Source of the DNA: Chara braunii
Lineage: Eukaryota; Streptophyta; Charophyceae; Charales; Characeae
Length of the DNA stretch: 28,405 nucleotides
Direction of reading: 5' to 3'
NCBI GenBank assembly: GCA_003427395.1
Contig: BFEA01000103.1
Span: 2,016-30,420, forward strand
Shown here: piece by piece, positions 10,632 through 19,840 of the stretch
Layout of the letters: every line of letters begins with the position of its first letter
How positions within the stretch are numbered: the stretch's first letter is position 1
Program-made: the position numbers and the translations under genes
The notes under the pieces: model-generated
Databases searched by the model: none
What the model saw: the letters and a program-made list of their open reading frames with translations, nothing else
What the model was told of the DNA's origin: nothing

Positions 10632-11499
10632 TGGTTTTGGACGTTGTTTGTGTCTGTCGGCACAAGTAGTAAGGAGCGAACGACAGCTTGAAGGCTTGTT
10701 TGATGACCGACGCACTGCCCATCTCATCAGCAGGCGCACTATAGGAAGTCGGGCCGCGAGGACACGAACTTAGTCGTTAACTGTGTGCATCTTCCGAGCG
10801 GAGTGGCCGAGGGAGAGTCACAAGTTAGTGGACTTATCCGTGGTCCTCACGTTTCGAGTCACGGGCTCTGCGGTGGGTCCAGTTTCATTGCAAAGAGGGG
10901 TTATTGCTGCGATTCGGGGAGTCATTAGGGAATCGACAGTTGGTGCTTTGACTTCGGTTGAGCAGCGGCTGTGTATTTTGACCATCATTGCGGGGCCCTA
11001 AAGCGTACCAAGATATCAAGGCCCTCTCATGCGAGTTGAGTTTGTCCCTCTCTCGTATCTCGAGCGTCTGAAACCCCTCATCTTCTGCCCTTCTTACTCT
11101 AAGTCTAGTCTTGTTCAGAGAGGAAGGCGGTAGGCGGGATTGCAACCCGTAGGACCACATCAAGACTCTGTGGGGAATCAGCCCACCAATTGCGGGAGCT
11201 ATGCCGGAACTCAGGATGATTTATAGAGGCAGGGAATTGAGAGGTAACCATTTTTTTCCTTCTATAAACCCAGTTATAACCCCTATCTGTATCTCTTGCT
11301 ATGTTTGACTGAGTGTACTGTGTGCACCCTTACTTTGACTTTGGGTTTGACTTTCAAGACACAAACCAGACTAAATACAGGAAGGTGTGCGCAATATCAG
11401 TTTCAGTTTTGTTGTTCGACTGAAAGCAGATTGTGGGATTGCATCGGGGAAAGGTTGGGAGGAAGGCAGTATTGCTTGTTAGACTGGGTCTGTCAAAGG

Positions 11500-12250
11500 T
11501 TGGACAAGTCTCCATAAGATTAGAGGGTCCAGTGCTGTGCTTATTTTTGATTGCCTGAAGGACTAGACAGGTTCCCATAAGTTGGGTGGTCTGGTTGCTC
11601 TGATTTGCAAGGGTTGGCTGTGATAGACTTTTCAGGGACCAAGCATGTTTCATAAGTTTGGGTGGCTTGGTGACCTTGTTTACTTTTTTTTTTTTTAAGT
11701 TTCTTTTTGTTCTGAACGAGGAGGTCTGAGCATGTTCCATAAGTTTGGGTGGTTCATCCTCTTTCTGCTTTGGTTGTAAGAGAAATGAATCAGGCTGAGG
11801 ACCAAGATATGTTCCATAAGTTTGAGTGGTCTTGGTCCAATGCCACGCACATGTTGGAACCAAAAGGCTATAACTTGGCTATATTTTATTTTTACTTTAT
11901 CTATGAACAAGCTAGTCAGACAGGGTTTCATAAGTTTGGGTGGTCTGACTATAGCTTATCACCAACTGAAGAGAGTATTAACTAAGAATAAATTTTTGGT
12001 AAGAAGGGGCAGGTTGAACCTCGAGCTAACGATTATCGGTTCAGTCATATGTTACCTTAAAAGACTAAGTGCGGATAATTATATAAAACTTCGATACTTA
12101 AACAGTTCAGGGCGACCAGGGTGGCATAGTCATATGCCTAAAGAAAAGAAAAGTTGTGCCTTGTTTTTGTGTATACTTCATGGCTGAGCTAGACATCTTC
12201 CATAAGTTTGGGTGGTCTATCTTTATGCCTTATGTAAGTTGGGTATAAAG
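11500..12250 (+). repeat. Array of eight hairpins with a conserved loop and differing stems
   Basis: Seven units share a 20-22 base loop around CATAAG, usually CATAAGTTTGGGTG; an eighth is more diverged. Arms by unit: TGGAC/GTCCA (11501/11527); CTAGAC/GTCTGG (11563/11589); ACCAAGC/GCTTGGT (11638/11665); TGAGC/GTTCA with a wobble (11727/11752); GGACCAAGA/TCTTGGTCC (11799/11830); AGTCAGAC/GTCTGACT (11914/11943); TAGAC/GTCTA (12190/12215); CTTTAT/ATAAAG (12221/12245). The arms differ between units yet remain complementary within each. The loops are conserved in sequence and length. Plus-strand frames through here (11749-11985, 11822-12187) repeat HKFGW-like words only because of the loop. Confidence 0.8.
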
Positions 12251-12534
12251 GGATAAATCATTGAAAGATTATGAACTATTGTTTGTTAAGATGACTTTGG
12301 GGATGATGAGAGTACTTACCTTTGTGGTTTGGTCTGCATGATACTGAGTGCGATTACTACTTAGTCTGAGTTTCAGTTGATAGGTAGTTGCTTTAGTTGC
12401 TCGCCACGTGCTAGAGTCATAGGAGCTAGTTTCAATTCCTGCATTTTTTGAATTAAGTTTTTTTTACTTAGTTTTTTTTTACTTAGGTCAAATTCTGCAT
12501 TTTCTGGGATCATTTATTATATTTGGTCTTGTAT

Positions 12535-13085
12535 AAATCTTGGTAAGTCACTTTCTCTACGGAAAGCACTGCCGAAATTTCTACAAAACCAAGGAATTAG
12601 TCAGACTTTGTTTTTTCAAAGTTCAGTTTGTCTGACTTTTATATATGATTGAGTACAAATCTGGAAAGTCTCCTTTTTAAAAGGAAGTGCTACCAATTTT
12701 TTTGCTAATTCAGGGAGTTAGATCAAATTGGACCTTGAGAAGTCAAAGTCATTTTAAATTATGAACTTAACTTTGTATAAATTTTGGTAAGCAACTTTCT
12801 CTATGGGAAACGCTGCCGAAACTTCTGCAAATCCAAGGAGTTAGTCAAAAATTGACTTTTAAAAGTTGAACTTGTCTGATTTTTATATATGGCTTAGTAA
12901 AAAGCTTGAAAGTCTTATTTTCTAAAAGAAATGCTGCCCAAATTTTTGCTAATCTAGGGAGTTAGACAAAATTTGACTTTGAAAGATTGAAAAGTATTTT
13001 TGTTTTCATTTTAGGCTGATATAAATTATATAAGGCACTTTTCCTATGGGAAGCGCTGCCAAAATTTTCTTAGTTTAGAGGAGAT
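12535..13085 (+). repeat. Tandem array of about 122-bp units with a two-unit period
   Basis: The core RYGCTGCC (one copy ACTGCC, one CTACC) recurs at 12566, 12687, 12810, 12931 and 13053, that is every 121-123 bases. Units 1, 3 and 5 resemble each other (CTTTCTCTAYGG before the core), as do units 2 and 4 (AAAAGGAAGTGC type, then GGGAGTTAGA). The array is therefore a 244-bp dimer repeated two and a half times. A short inverted repeat (such as CTTTC/GAAAG at 12551/12562, or TTCC/GGAA at 13041/13049) directly precedes the core in most units. From memory, the hairpin-then-GCTGCCGAAATTT motif is common in plant Ty3/gypsy LTRs; that link needs a database search. Confidence 0.8.
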
Positions 13086-13103
13086 AGACTATATTTTGAC
13101 AAA

Positions 13104-13120
13104 TGGCGACTCTGGCGATT
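13104..13120 (+). promoter_or_regulatory. Possible internal PBS-like site (TGGCGACTCTGG)
   Basis: After TTTTGACA comes AA and TGGCGACTCTGGCGATT. TGGCGACTC is what I recall as the start of a tRNA-Arg type primer-binding site in some plant gypsy elements. A matching site exists in copy A at 3375 (TGGCGGCTCT). Because homology continues well beyond it to 14792, it may be a conserved LTR segment and not a functional PBS. Confidence 0.35.
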
Positions 13121-13146
13121 CACTCTGTATGGAGGAGATTCTGTCA

Positions 13147-14234
13147 TAGATCTACCTTTCTTTGGGCACTGACTTAGAGGTAGATCTAGGCTTGGCTATC
13201 AGGAGAGTCTTGAGTGAGAACGTGTCATGGGGATTCGATCTCCATACATTGACGATTTAGCTTGGACATTGACCTGTTGTATAATACATGTCTTCTTTAG
13301 ACATTCGCTCCAGGATTTGGACTAGCTTCAGCTTGATCCTACGAGGATCGTTCTGTTATCACTGATAACAGGTCGGTTGGTTGATCGCTGACTTGTCGAC
13401 TCACGACACAACTTTGCTTACATCGGTACCTCAACTTGATTGTCTTAGCCCTAAGATTTGATATGTTTCCTTGAGTGTTTAACCAAACTTATTTTAATGG
13501 GCATTATAAAGAACTTACGAGATTTATGAAAAATTGAACTATGACTGGGACTTGAGTGTGTGAGACGTGGTGTGAGTTAGAGAGAACAGTAAAGTTGACC
13601 ACATTGGTGTATGGCAATGTGGCTATTGTGTGTGCCTATGTTTTATGCAGGTTAGTATTCGGAGTTTGGTATATGAGTCGTATATTGGAGACAGTGAGAA
13701 TGACAACCATGATCTGCATACCTGATGGGTTTATGTTTCCCCTTCTTTTATTTTATCTCGAGTCCTAATTTGATATATAAGTGTTGGGATGTTTATTTAG
13801 TTTTTGGATGATTTTGCTTATTAATTTTTATAGTTGGACGTTGTTGTCTGTGACAGTCATCAAAGTCAAACCCCTTGACTTTTTTCCAGACCCTGAATGG
13901 GAGAGCTGGTCTCCAGGGCAATAAGAGACGATTGCCACCACATGTATGAACCTGTGTACCACCCACTCTCCGCAGGGTACAGAAGAGGGTGTGGTTTTCA
14001 ACCGCACTTGGCAGTTGTCCAGCGTCGAAAGATCAATCCCTCAAGGCGCATGTCAGCCGACACTTGAGTGTTGAATGCGGCCCTCGAGATTAACGAGGAC
14101 CGCATGAGTATGGGTACTACATAGTACGTCATCATTGCGACCGCTTACGTATGCTTGCATTGAGTTAGCCCTGCGTCCTCGCGGTTTTATATTAAGTCTC
14201 TCGTGCGACGCCTATCCGATTTCCGCATCGGAAA
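13147..14234 (+). repeat. Chain of long-stem hairpins
   Basis: Strongest pairs: TAGATCTACCT/AGGTAGATCTA (13147/13178, 11 bp); ATGGGGAT/ATCTCCAT (13227/13238, one wobble); GATCCT/AGGATC (13335/13344); CTGTTATCA/TGATAACAG (13353/13363, 9 bp); CCACATTG/CAATGTGG (13599/13615); AAAGTCAA/TTGACTTT (13862/13875); GGCAAT/ATTGCC (13917/13931); ATGCGG+CCTCG/CGAGG+CCGCAT (14075/14094, 11 bp around one mismatch); TTTCCG/CGGAAA (14220/14229). Several shorter ones lie between. In random sequence a perfect 8-bp stem with a loop of 3-20 bases is expected about 0.3 times per kilobase, so this density is well above chance. Plus-strand frames 13556-13768 and 14135-14374 across it are not gene-like. Confidence 0.7.
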
Positions 14235-14794
14235 GTTATGGGATGACTACTAAAGGACTAGGAATGTTGTTGCGTTGTTTGTTCTGTGTCGTTCTGTATA
14301 TGTGCGTGTGCATGGGTGTTTTAATTTTTATGTCCTTAGAGTGGTGTACGTGTGTTGTGTGGGATACGTCCTAGCCGACCGTCGACGAGTCGCGCTTGGG
14401 ACCTCAGCCCCCCAAGACGTCGGTTCGCGTGCGGGTCAGATAGAGGCGTAAAACCGCGCGTACCCCCTATGCTACAGCAAACGAGAAACGCCCTCGGCTG
14501 GTCCACCTCTGCAATTGCAGCTGATTAACTTTCGTATTGTGGACTAGTAGCTCAATAGGAATACGGTCACCGAAGGGAGGTGACAACTCGCGTAAGGTGG
14601 AGGTAAGTCGTGCCTCGCATAGGCCCTATCCTGTCGTAGGGGCTCGCGAGAGGTATGGTTCGCGCACTCGGCCGGAACGGCTTGCGGAAACTCCATATGT
14701 ATTCGCGACGAGGAAGTAGACCAATCTCCTTCGTAACGCGGCCGGAAGGGTCCCGCCCTGCCTTGAGCGGAGCCGGGCCGATGCGCTTAACAGG

Positions 14795-14813
14795 TGGCGC
14801 CGTTGCAGGGGAT
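14795..14813 (+). promoter_or_regulatory. Plant Ty3/gypsy-type primer-binding site
   Basis: TGGCGCCGTTGCAGGGGAT differs at one base from the TGGCGCCGTTGCCGGGGA site I know from Athila-like and related plant gypsy elements, where it pairs with the 3' end of a host tRNA to prime minus-strand DNA synthesis. It lies two bases after a CA dinucleotide, the usual arrangement. It overlaps the left arm of a 10-bp hairpin (14809-14835). In copy A the equivalent place is T-rich and decayed. Confidence 0.6.
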
Positions 14814-14835
14814 AACGGTTGCCTGCCGTTGTCCC
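14809..14835 (+). repeat. 10-bp hairpin overlapping the primer-binding site
   Basis: GGGATAACGG (14809-14818) pairs with CCGTTGTCCC (14826-14835) with one G-T wobble around a 7-base loop. A stem beside the PBS recalls leader hairpins used for RNA dimerisation or packaging in retroelements; that role is inference. Confidence 0.65.
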
Positions 14836-14839
14836 TGGT

Positions 14840-15810
14840 GGAACGACATCTGGGTATGGGAATGTGAGAACTAGGCAAAATGAGAAGTTTTCCTTAGAAG
14901 TATATAGTTGATGGCTTGATACCTTGACTATTGTTGGAGGTGTCTCAAGGCTGTGGCCTAAGTGTGAAGCGCTGATTATAAGCATATGCGCAGTTTGTTT
15001 GAGAAAGGAAGTGTTCAACTATACACTTACTTACTCTGACGCATGTAATATTGGTCTCAACGAGCACCTTGTTATCCTAAGTATCCTTTGATAATTGGGC
15101 TATACGTAGCATGTCTGATGCGACCTTGGTTGAGTTGAGGCAGCGTCCGCATTGTTGGATATGTCCATTATTGAAGCAAGTTCTGTTAATAACCGTCAAA
15201 GCTACAAAGCAAGTTGACTCACTACAGAGTATTGTGTTAAGCATGCCTTGTGAGGTAGTTCAGTTAAATTGAGACGTCTTCCCCTCGTCAAAGAGCGTCA
15301 CTTTGAAGGAAGCTTCTCATACGTGAACGACATGGATGAGTGGGTCTCACTACCATTCTTGAGGCTGATACTTGCTTCCTTAAGCTTTAACGAGAGGATA
15401 ACAATTCAAGAGTGCACTTCCACTGAAGACAAGTTATACATGCTGACTAACTCCCCTTAGGAAGAACCACCTTCCACAGAAATGAGTCACCCCATTCACC
15501 TCTGGTCCCATGCCAGATGTGGGTTTCATGCAAAATTTATGTCCTCTTTGGAAGACAATCCATATATGCACCATCAACCCAACATCAAACAAAATACAGA
15601 AAAACGCATATATGACAACAACCAGATAAACATCATCATGAAAACAAATAAATACATTTATATTACACATACTTAAAACATAAGCCTCTCTTCGGGTTAG
15701 TCAGACCGCTAACTAAGTAACCACTACTTCTTAACTTTTATCGGCAGTTATATCGAGACAATCCCCTGGGTAACTCAACTCAACGCCAATTGATACCATC
15801 AAATGGTCAG
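14840..15810. other. No gene recognised downstream of copy B
   Basis: If copy B were followed by a retrotransposon body, gag would be expected here. The only frame of note, 15269-15460 plus (63 codons), has ordinary composition but no motif I recognise. 15500-15680 is AT-rich. Confidence 0.45.
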
Positions 15811-15813
15811 GGC

Positions 15814-15853
15814 CAAAAACATGCAAGGCAAGCTGTACACACCCCAAAAAAAC
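15814..15853 (+). repeat. Dispersed 40-bp repeat, copy E2
   Basis: Matches E1 at 7958-7997 at 36 of 40 positions, in the same orientation. The preceding 12 bases contain GATACCATC, whose reverse complement GATGGTATC resembles the copia-type TGGTATC primer-site word, but E1 lacks this, so I do not build on it. Confidence 0.7.
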
Positions 15854-16245
15854 TCTAGCCCCACACAATTCTCAACTAGTCCCAGATGGTCCTAGGGGGT
15901 TCTTCTCTATCTCTTCCAGTACCATACGATGTTTCCCACCATATATGCTATCACCACGCTTCCCCAAAAAATAAAATACATGAGAACCAACTTCATCGAC
16001 ACTGCTAGTCTCGCTCATGCTCCGCCGCTAGTCTCAAAGGTCCCAGTAGATCAACGCAAATGACCCTACTGCCGCTAGTGTGCGTACAGTGCCGTACACA
16101 AAAAAAACGGCATGTCGTTCAACCTTGAGAAGCCTGGTTCAACACGCAGGCTAACGTCGGCACCTCCACAATATCTCAAAAATTTCACCAGCACCAATAG
16201 AAAACCACGGACCTCGACGCTCACTGCGCCACCAGAGTCGTTCCA

Positions 16246-16773
16246 CTACACTCCACTATTGAGGTGACGTTGAAGGAGAGCCCCATGACACATCAAAACA
16301 ATGTAGAATTGAGTCACCAACCTTTTGATCTCGACAGCATCTGCTCTGGATCCTGCTGTTATGATAATAACAAAATCATCAGCATATTTTACATAGAAGA
16401 GTCTTTTGAAACCCGGATCCATTGGATCTGATGAAGTCTTCCATAGGGTTCGCTGGTTGCCGGTTTTTGTCGTTTGAAGAGCGGAAGCTCTTACGATCGC
16501 CTCGCCGCTGAGTCTTCGACGGGGAGTTTCCGTGTCGAATTTGGCTTTGTTGAGGGTCGAAGAGACGAATTTGTCAAGTTCGTGAAGAACAACCTTACAT
16601 AATAGAGGTGCGAAGCACAGGCTCGTAAGAGCTTGTGGAGTTCCGGGAATATGCACTTTGCCTACATTGGTTTTGTATCCCGCTTTAAGCGACCCTTTCA
16701 TTCCCTCTAATTAGTGTCAACCGACGAGCCACAATTTTCGCAACATAACACTACGAAAATTACGGTCGTCGAT
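16246..16773 (-). pseudogene. Decayed group II intron-type (LtrA/maturase-like) reverse transcriptase fragment
   Basis: The minus-strand frame from 16701 to 16246 keeps core reverse transcriptase landmarks. Counting from Met at 16701: GTPQ at residues 20-23 (fingers-palm motif), LHELDKF at 39-45, DPGFKRLFYVKYADDF at 95-110 with the catalytic YADD at 106-109 (DNA 16386-16375), and GSRADAVEIKRLV at 117-129. This order and wording match mitochondrial or bacterial group II intron proteins, not gypsy or copia RT. It is broken: the Gly after GTPQ is lost, the usual SP is AP, and the same frame upstream (IDDRNFRSVMLRKL, 16773-16701) is cut by two stops. A frame change appears further upstream and the thumb region is lost downstream. 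The most likely origin is a piece of organelle DNA moved to the nucleus (NUMT). A nuclear maturase relic or an independent retroelement cannot be excluded. Confidence 0.75.
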
Positions 16774-17087
16774 GCCAATTTCGACAGGATATCTCCACAA
16801 AGTGGGAAAAACAGATTGTCATAAATCAGCCTACCGGTACCTTCACCAACGTAGTCGTGATATCCGCTGTTTCTGCTAGCCTGCTACGACCCTCTTGTTA
16901 AATTAATAAATTCTCGGCCACGGACAAAATATAGGCCCAGAATATCACTCCCACCATGCCCTGGCGGTCCCGCAGTATCCCAAAGACCACCCCACAGGAC
17001 CTGCCCCAGCCAAAGGATGAAGTAGAGTTCTCCCTGCCTTGGCTATGGTTGTTCTCCTCCTTCAGTGCTCCATTGCAGACCTCCAAC

Positions 17088-17239
17088 CTTCTCCCTCGTT
17101 GCCTTCGGCAGCCTCTCGAGCAACCGGGCACACTAGCAACACGAGTGCTTCTGTGTGGCGGCAAACTTCTCCCTCGTTGCCTTCGGCAACCTCTCGAGCA
17201 GTCGGGCACACTAGCAACATGAGTGCTTCTGTGTGGCGG
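17088..17239. repeat. Two tandem copies of a 78-bp unit, open in several frames
   Basis: CTTCTCCCTCGTTGCC recurs at 17088 and 17166 and the units match closely through GTGTGGCGG. Because 78 is a multiple of three, frames on both strands repeat a 26-residue unit (16898-17293 minus, 16956-17222 plus). I recognise neither product. Inside each unit CTCGAG with flanking CGGCA forms short self-complementary sequence. Confidence 0.65.
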
Positions 17240-17356
17240 TTGGGGACAATTGTTTTTTTTATAGTGGTTGACAAGTGTCGGCCGTGACTCCATCCCCCAG
17301 GTAAAATTGCAGACTCACAGTGCGCCCTTGATCTGCCCAAGATCAAAAGCTAACTG

Positions 17357-17790
17357 TGGCTGCACGACAGCCAGAGCCTTAGTGGGGCAGTTTCTTTAAC
17401 TGCCTTATTTTTCATTTTTCTTTTCTTTACCTAAACTAGTATCTCAAGATTTCATGAGATAGCCGAGCTTTCGTCATTTTCAAATCCATTTTTCTTTTAG
17501 TTTTTTTATAAGGGGTTGAAAAGATACACCCCCTTTCAATTTAACGTATCTGGACATTTTTCTTACGGCGAATATGTCAACGGAAACAATGTACTTAGCC
17601 TTTCCATTATGTAACCTTCAATTTCTGGCCTCTTTTCCTAAGGCGGATATGTCAAGGTGAAGACTGTACTCCGCCTTTTCTATTATGTGACCTTTAATTT
17701 TCAGGCTCACTCTAAAAACAAGAGTCTGACAATTGCCCTCGGTAGTTTCTGCGAGAGGCTGCACCTTGTGAGGACAAGTCTCCTCACGAG
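17357..17790. repeat. Second dense run of hairpins
   Basis: Consecutive pairs: GGCTG/CAGCC (near 17358); GGCAGTT/AACTGCC (17386/17398); TATCTCA/TGAGATA (17440/17455); AAGGGG/CCCCTT (17510/17530); AAGGCGG/CCGCCTT (17640/17671, 24-base loop); ACTCT/AGAGT (near 17710); CTTGTGAGGA/TCCTCACGAG (17765/17781, one wobble). The 17640 hairpin lies in a 75-bp unit (ATATGTCAA with TTATGTRACCTT) that also occurs one period earlier (about 17560-17630), where the arms have changed. There is no clear sequence match to copies A-C, but the design is the same. Confidence 0.55.
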
Positions 17791-17798
17791 AATGTAGT

Positions 17799-18940
17799 TT
17801 AAATGAAAAAACGAACAAAAGAAAAAGAAAAAGAAAAACTAACTATAACTACAACGCACCTGGCCATTACCTTTGTTAGGTTCAAGCTGTTGAAACCAAC
17901 CGCCCTTTCCCCATTCCCCTGTTCCCTCCTTTGAAAACGGAGAGGGCAGTTGGCAAGTTGGGAGAGGTAGGGCTTCTTTCTCCTAACTCTTCCAATCTTT
18001 CTCTCTCTCTCTTCTTCCTCAACCTCCATAACTCCCTTACCTTCACGAGCGTCGACACCATCCATAGGATCGAAGATCCTAAGGTGAAAAATATTCAACC
18101 GGAAATGGAGGAGGAACCCATTGTGCTCAATTTATGTGCTCGATTTATGCGCATCATCCTTGCGCAACTTAAATGGTCATGCTAATCGGTCGCGAGATCT
18201 AGATGATCACGCGATCAAAATCGACCATGCCATATCCTAAACGACATGCTCCGAATCCAAAATGAGCTACCCCATGTGTTGTGCCACTCGATTCTGGCAT
18301 CTGTTATGTAAAACGCTGACATATCAACCTACCGGGCTAGCTCTTGTTTTCACATAAAATAGGAGCTACTCTTCAATATGAAGAGCTTGGCCCCCAACGA
18401 GTGCCAAACCTGTGGCTTCGCAGGCCATGCCTGCCCCTACCATTCAAACTGTTGACCGCCGATCCTTGGATCGAGCGCGCGTCCATTCCTATGATGCATA
18501 TCACAACCCTTTACCATTCCGATGCCGGTTCTAGCCCGGGGGAGGGCAATTCCTAATCTAAAAAGGACAGAATCCCTACGCTCTTGCGCCGCGGTGGCAA
18601 TTGCAATGCGGTCGCCCTCCTTTCCTTCTTTTTGCCACTCAATGTCTGAGTTGCACGGCTTAACAGCCGCGCGTCATAATTTTCAACATAATAAATTTAG
18701 ATTTAGTATTTTCACGGTCGTCTATCTTTATGGCCTCAATCAACATGGAGTGCCGACAGTAGGCTGTACCTAAGCAAAACAAAAATCGACTTCTTAATCA
18801 ACAACCGAGTCTGAATAGGTTTTGACAACACCTCAATCTCATTAAGTCAAACCTCTTAAACAAAATCCATACTAAAAATAGGACAACGTGTGGCATTGAA
18901 AACACAGGGCAAATACCCTTTATGGTTTCCACTCTGACAG
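17799..18940. other. No gene recognised
   Basis: Short frames on both strands only. The minus frame 17799-18098 ends in alternating Ser-Phe from a GAAAAA tract and is not convincing. A short TC run lies at 18000-18012. Confidence 0.5.
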
Positions 18941-19263
18941 TGTGTGGTGTGTGGGAGGGTGTTGGCTTTAAGCAGTGTGGGAGGGTGTTGGCTTTAGGCA
19001 GTACTATTACCTGATAGGGGTGGGGGAAGATGAAAAGGGAGGCTTAGTTATTGGCAAATGCTCGGTCCTTGTGTTAGTCGTGCCCCCACCGGCGGCCCTA
19101 ACCCTGCACCCTAAACGCTAGGGCAAAGGGGCAAACATGTCGTTATCTCCATCCACCGAGAGAGGTTGCCTCCCTTCACCGACGAAAGGTAAAAGCTATG
19201 CTTGCAGGGTTCCCCTGTACAGCCTTAGGAGTAGTGGTTGGTAGGCAGTGAAAGAAATATATC

Positions 19264-19283
19264 CATGGCATGGCATGGCATGG
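19264..19283. repeat. (CATGG)4 microsatellite
   Basis: Four CATGG units in the loop of the foldback element. Confidence 0.9.
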
Positions 19284-19678
19284 CAGAACGGCGGTTAAAA
19301 ATATGTGAGGTGAGAGAAAAATTTATGCCTGTTTCCCGATGAGGAAAAAACAGCTTATAAAAATAATAAATAAAAATAAAATAAATAACTTATTTTAAGT
19401 TAAATGTTTTATCCTTTCCTGGCTGTTACATGAACAACAACAGCAGGAACCAATATCACCCTCTGGCGCATTTCGGTCGGTCCCCAGCCGGCATTCGTGA
19501 AGGGTCTGAAATGTGCTGCTGGTTTAAAACAAGGGGGGAGGCAAGGGAGGGGAGAGCTTTCTTTTTTTTCTCAAATTCACCTGTACTATCTGCCTACCAC
19601 TACTCCTAAGCCTATACAGGGGACCCCTGCAAGCATAGCTACCATCCTCAATAAAGGGGATGCATGTTGCCCGCCATC

Positions 19679-19840
19679 TTAAACCACCAGTACTTCCTAA
19701 GGTCTCCCGTATACAAGCCACAACTTTAGGAAACGTATGGGCCACTACAGCCGTGCCCGAATTCATGCAACTGGAAATGCTTCTACTCTTAGACTATTTT
19801 TTTGGGCGGCCAATAGCTGGGTCAAGTACTGGTGGTTTAA
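19679..19840. mobile_element. 162-bp MITE-like insert inside the right foldback arm
   Basis: TTAAACCACCAGTACTT at 19679-19695 is the exact reverse complement of AAGTACTGGTGGTTTAA at 19824-19840, giving perfect 17-bp terminal inverted repeats. The left foldback arm has no counterpart, so the insertion is later than the foldback. If the outer TTAA is a target duplication the inner TIR is 13 bp, but TTAA is its own reverse complement, so the two readings cannot be separated here. No coding capacity. Confidence 0.6.

Larger units (their letters stand above)
11500..14792 (+). mobile_element. LTR-like copy B (probable solo or truncated Ty3/gypsy LTR)
   Basis: The 3' end is inferred at ...TTAACA (14792), two bases before a plant-type primer-binding site. 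14440-14792 aligns with 4240-4634 of copy A. The segment holds, in order, a hairpin array with a shared loop, a dimeric tandem array with the YGCTGCC core, a PBS-like ATGGCGACTCT site at 13103, a hairpin chain, and the A-homologous end. The 5' limit is a guess at the first array hairpin. No second LTR or recognisable gag, protease, integrase or gypsy-type RT follows within the window, so the element is solo, truncated or decayed beyond recognition. An LTR over 3 kb is long but within what is known for some plant gypsy lineages. Confidence 0.55.

Noticed and set aside
10795-10875. tRNA-like stretch (GAGTGGCCGAGGG then GTTTCGAGTCAC)
   Set aside because: The spacing resembles A and B boxes, but I could not form acceptor, anticodon and T stems that pair.
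11125-11155. Reverse T-arm-like sequence (GGGATTGCAACCC)
   Set aside because: The loop differs from TTCGAAT, and no D arm or anticodon arm can be built on the minus strand.
15781-15815. Copia-type primer site on the minus strand (TGGTATCAATTGG)
   Set aside because: Only TGGTATCA matches the usual site, no LTR structure is seen around it, and the partner repeat E1 lacks it.
17386-17415. Intrinsic-terminator-like hairpin with T run (GGCAGTT/AACTGCC)
   Set aside because: It looks like a bacterial terminator, but the context is eukaryotic and it is one of a series of hairpins.
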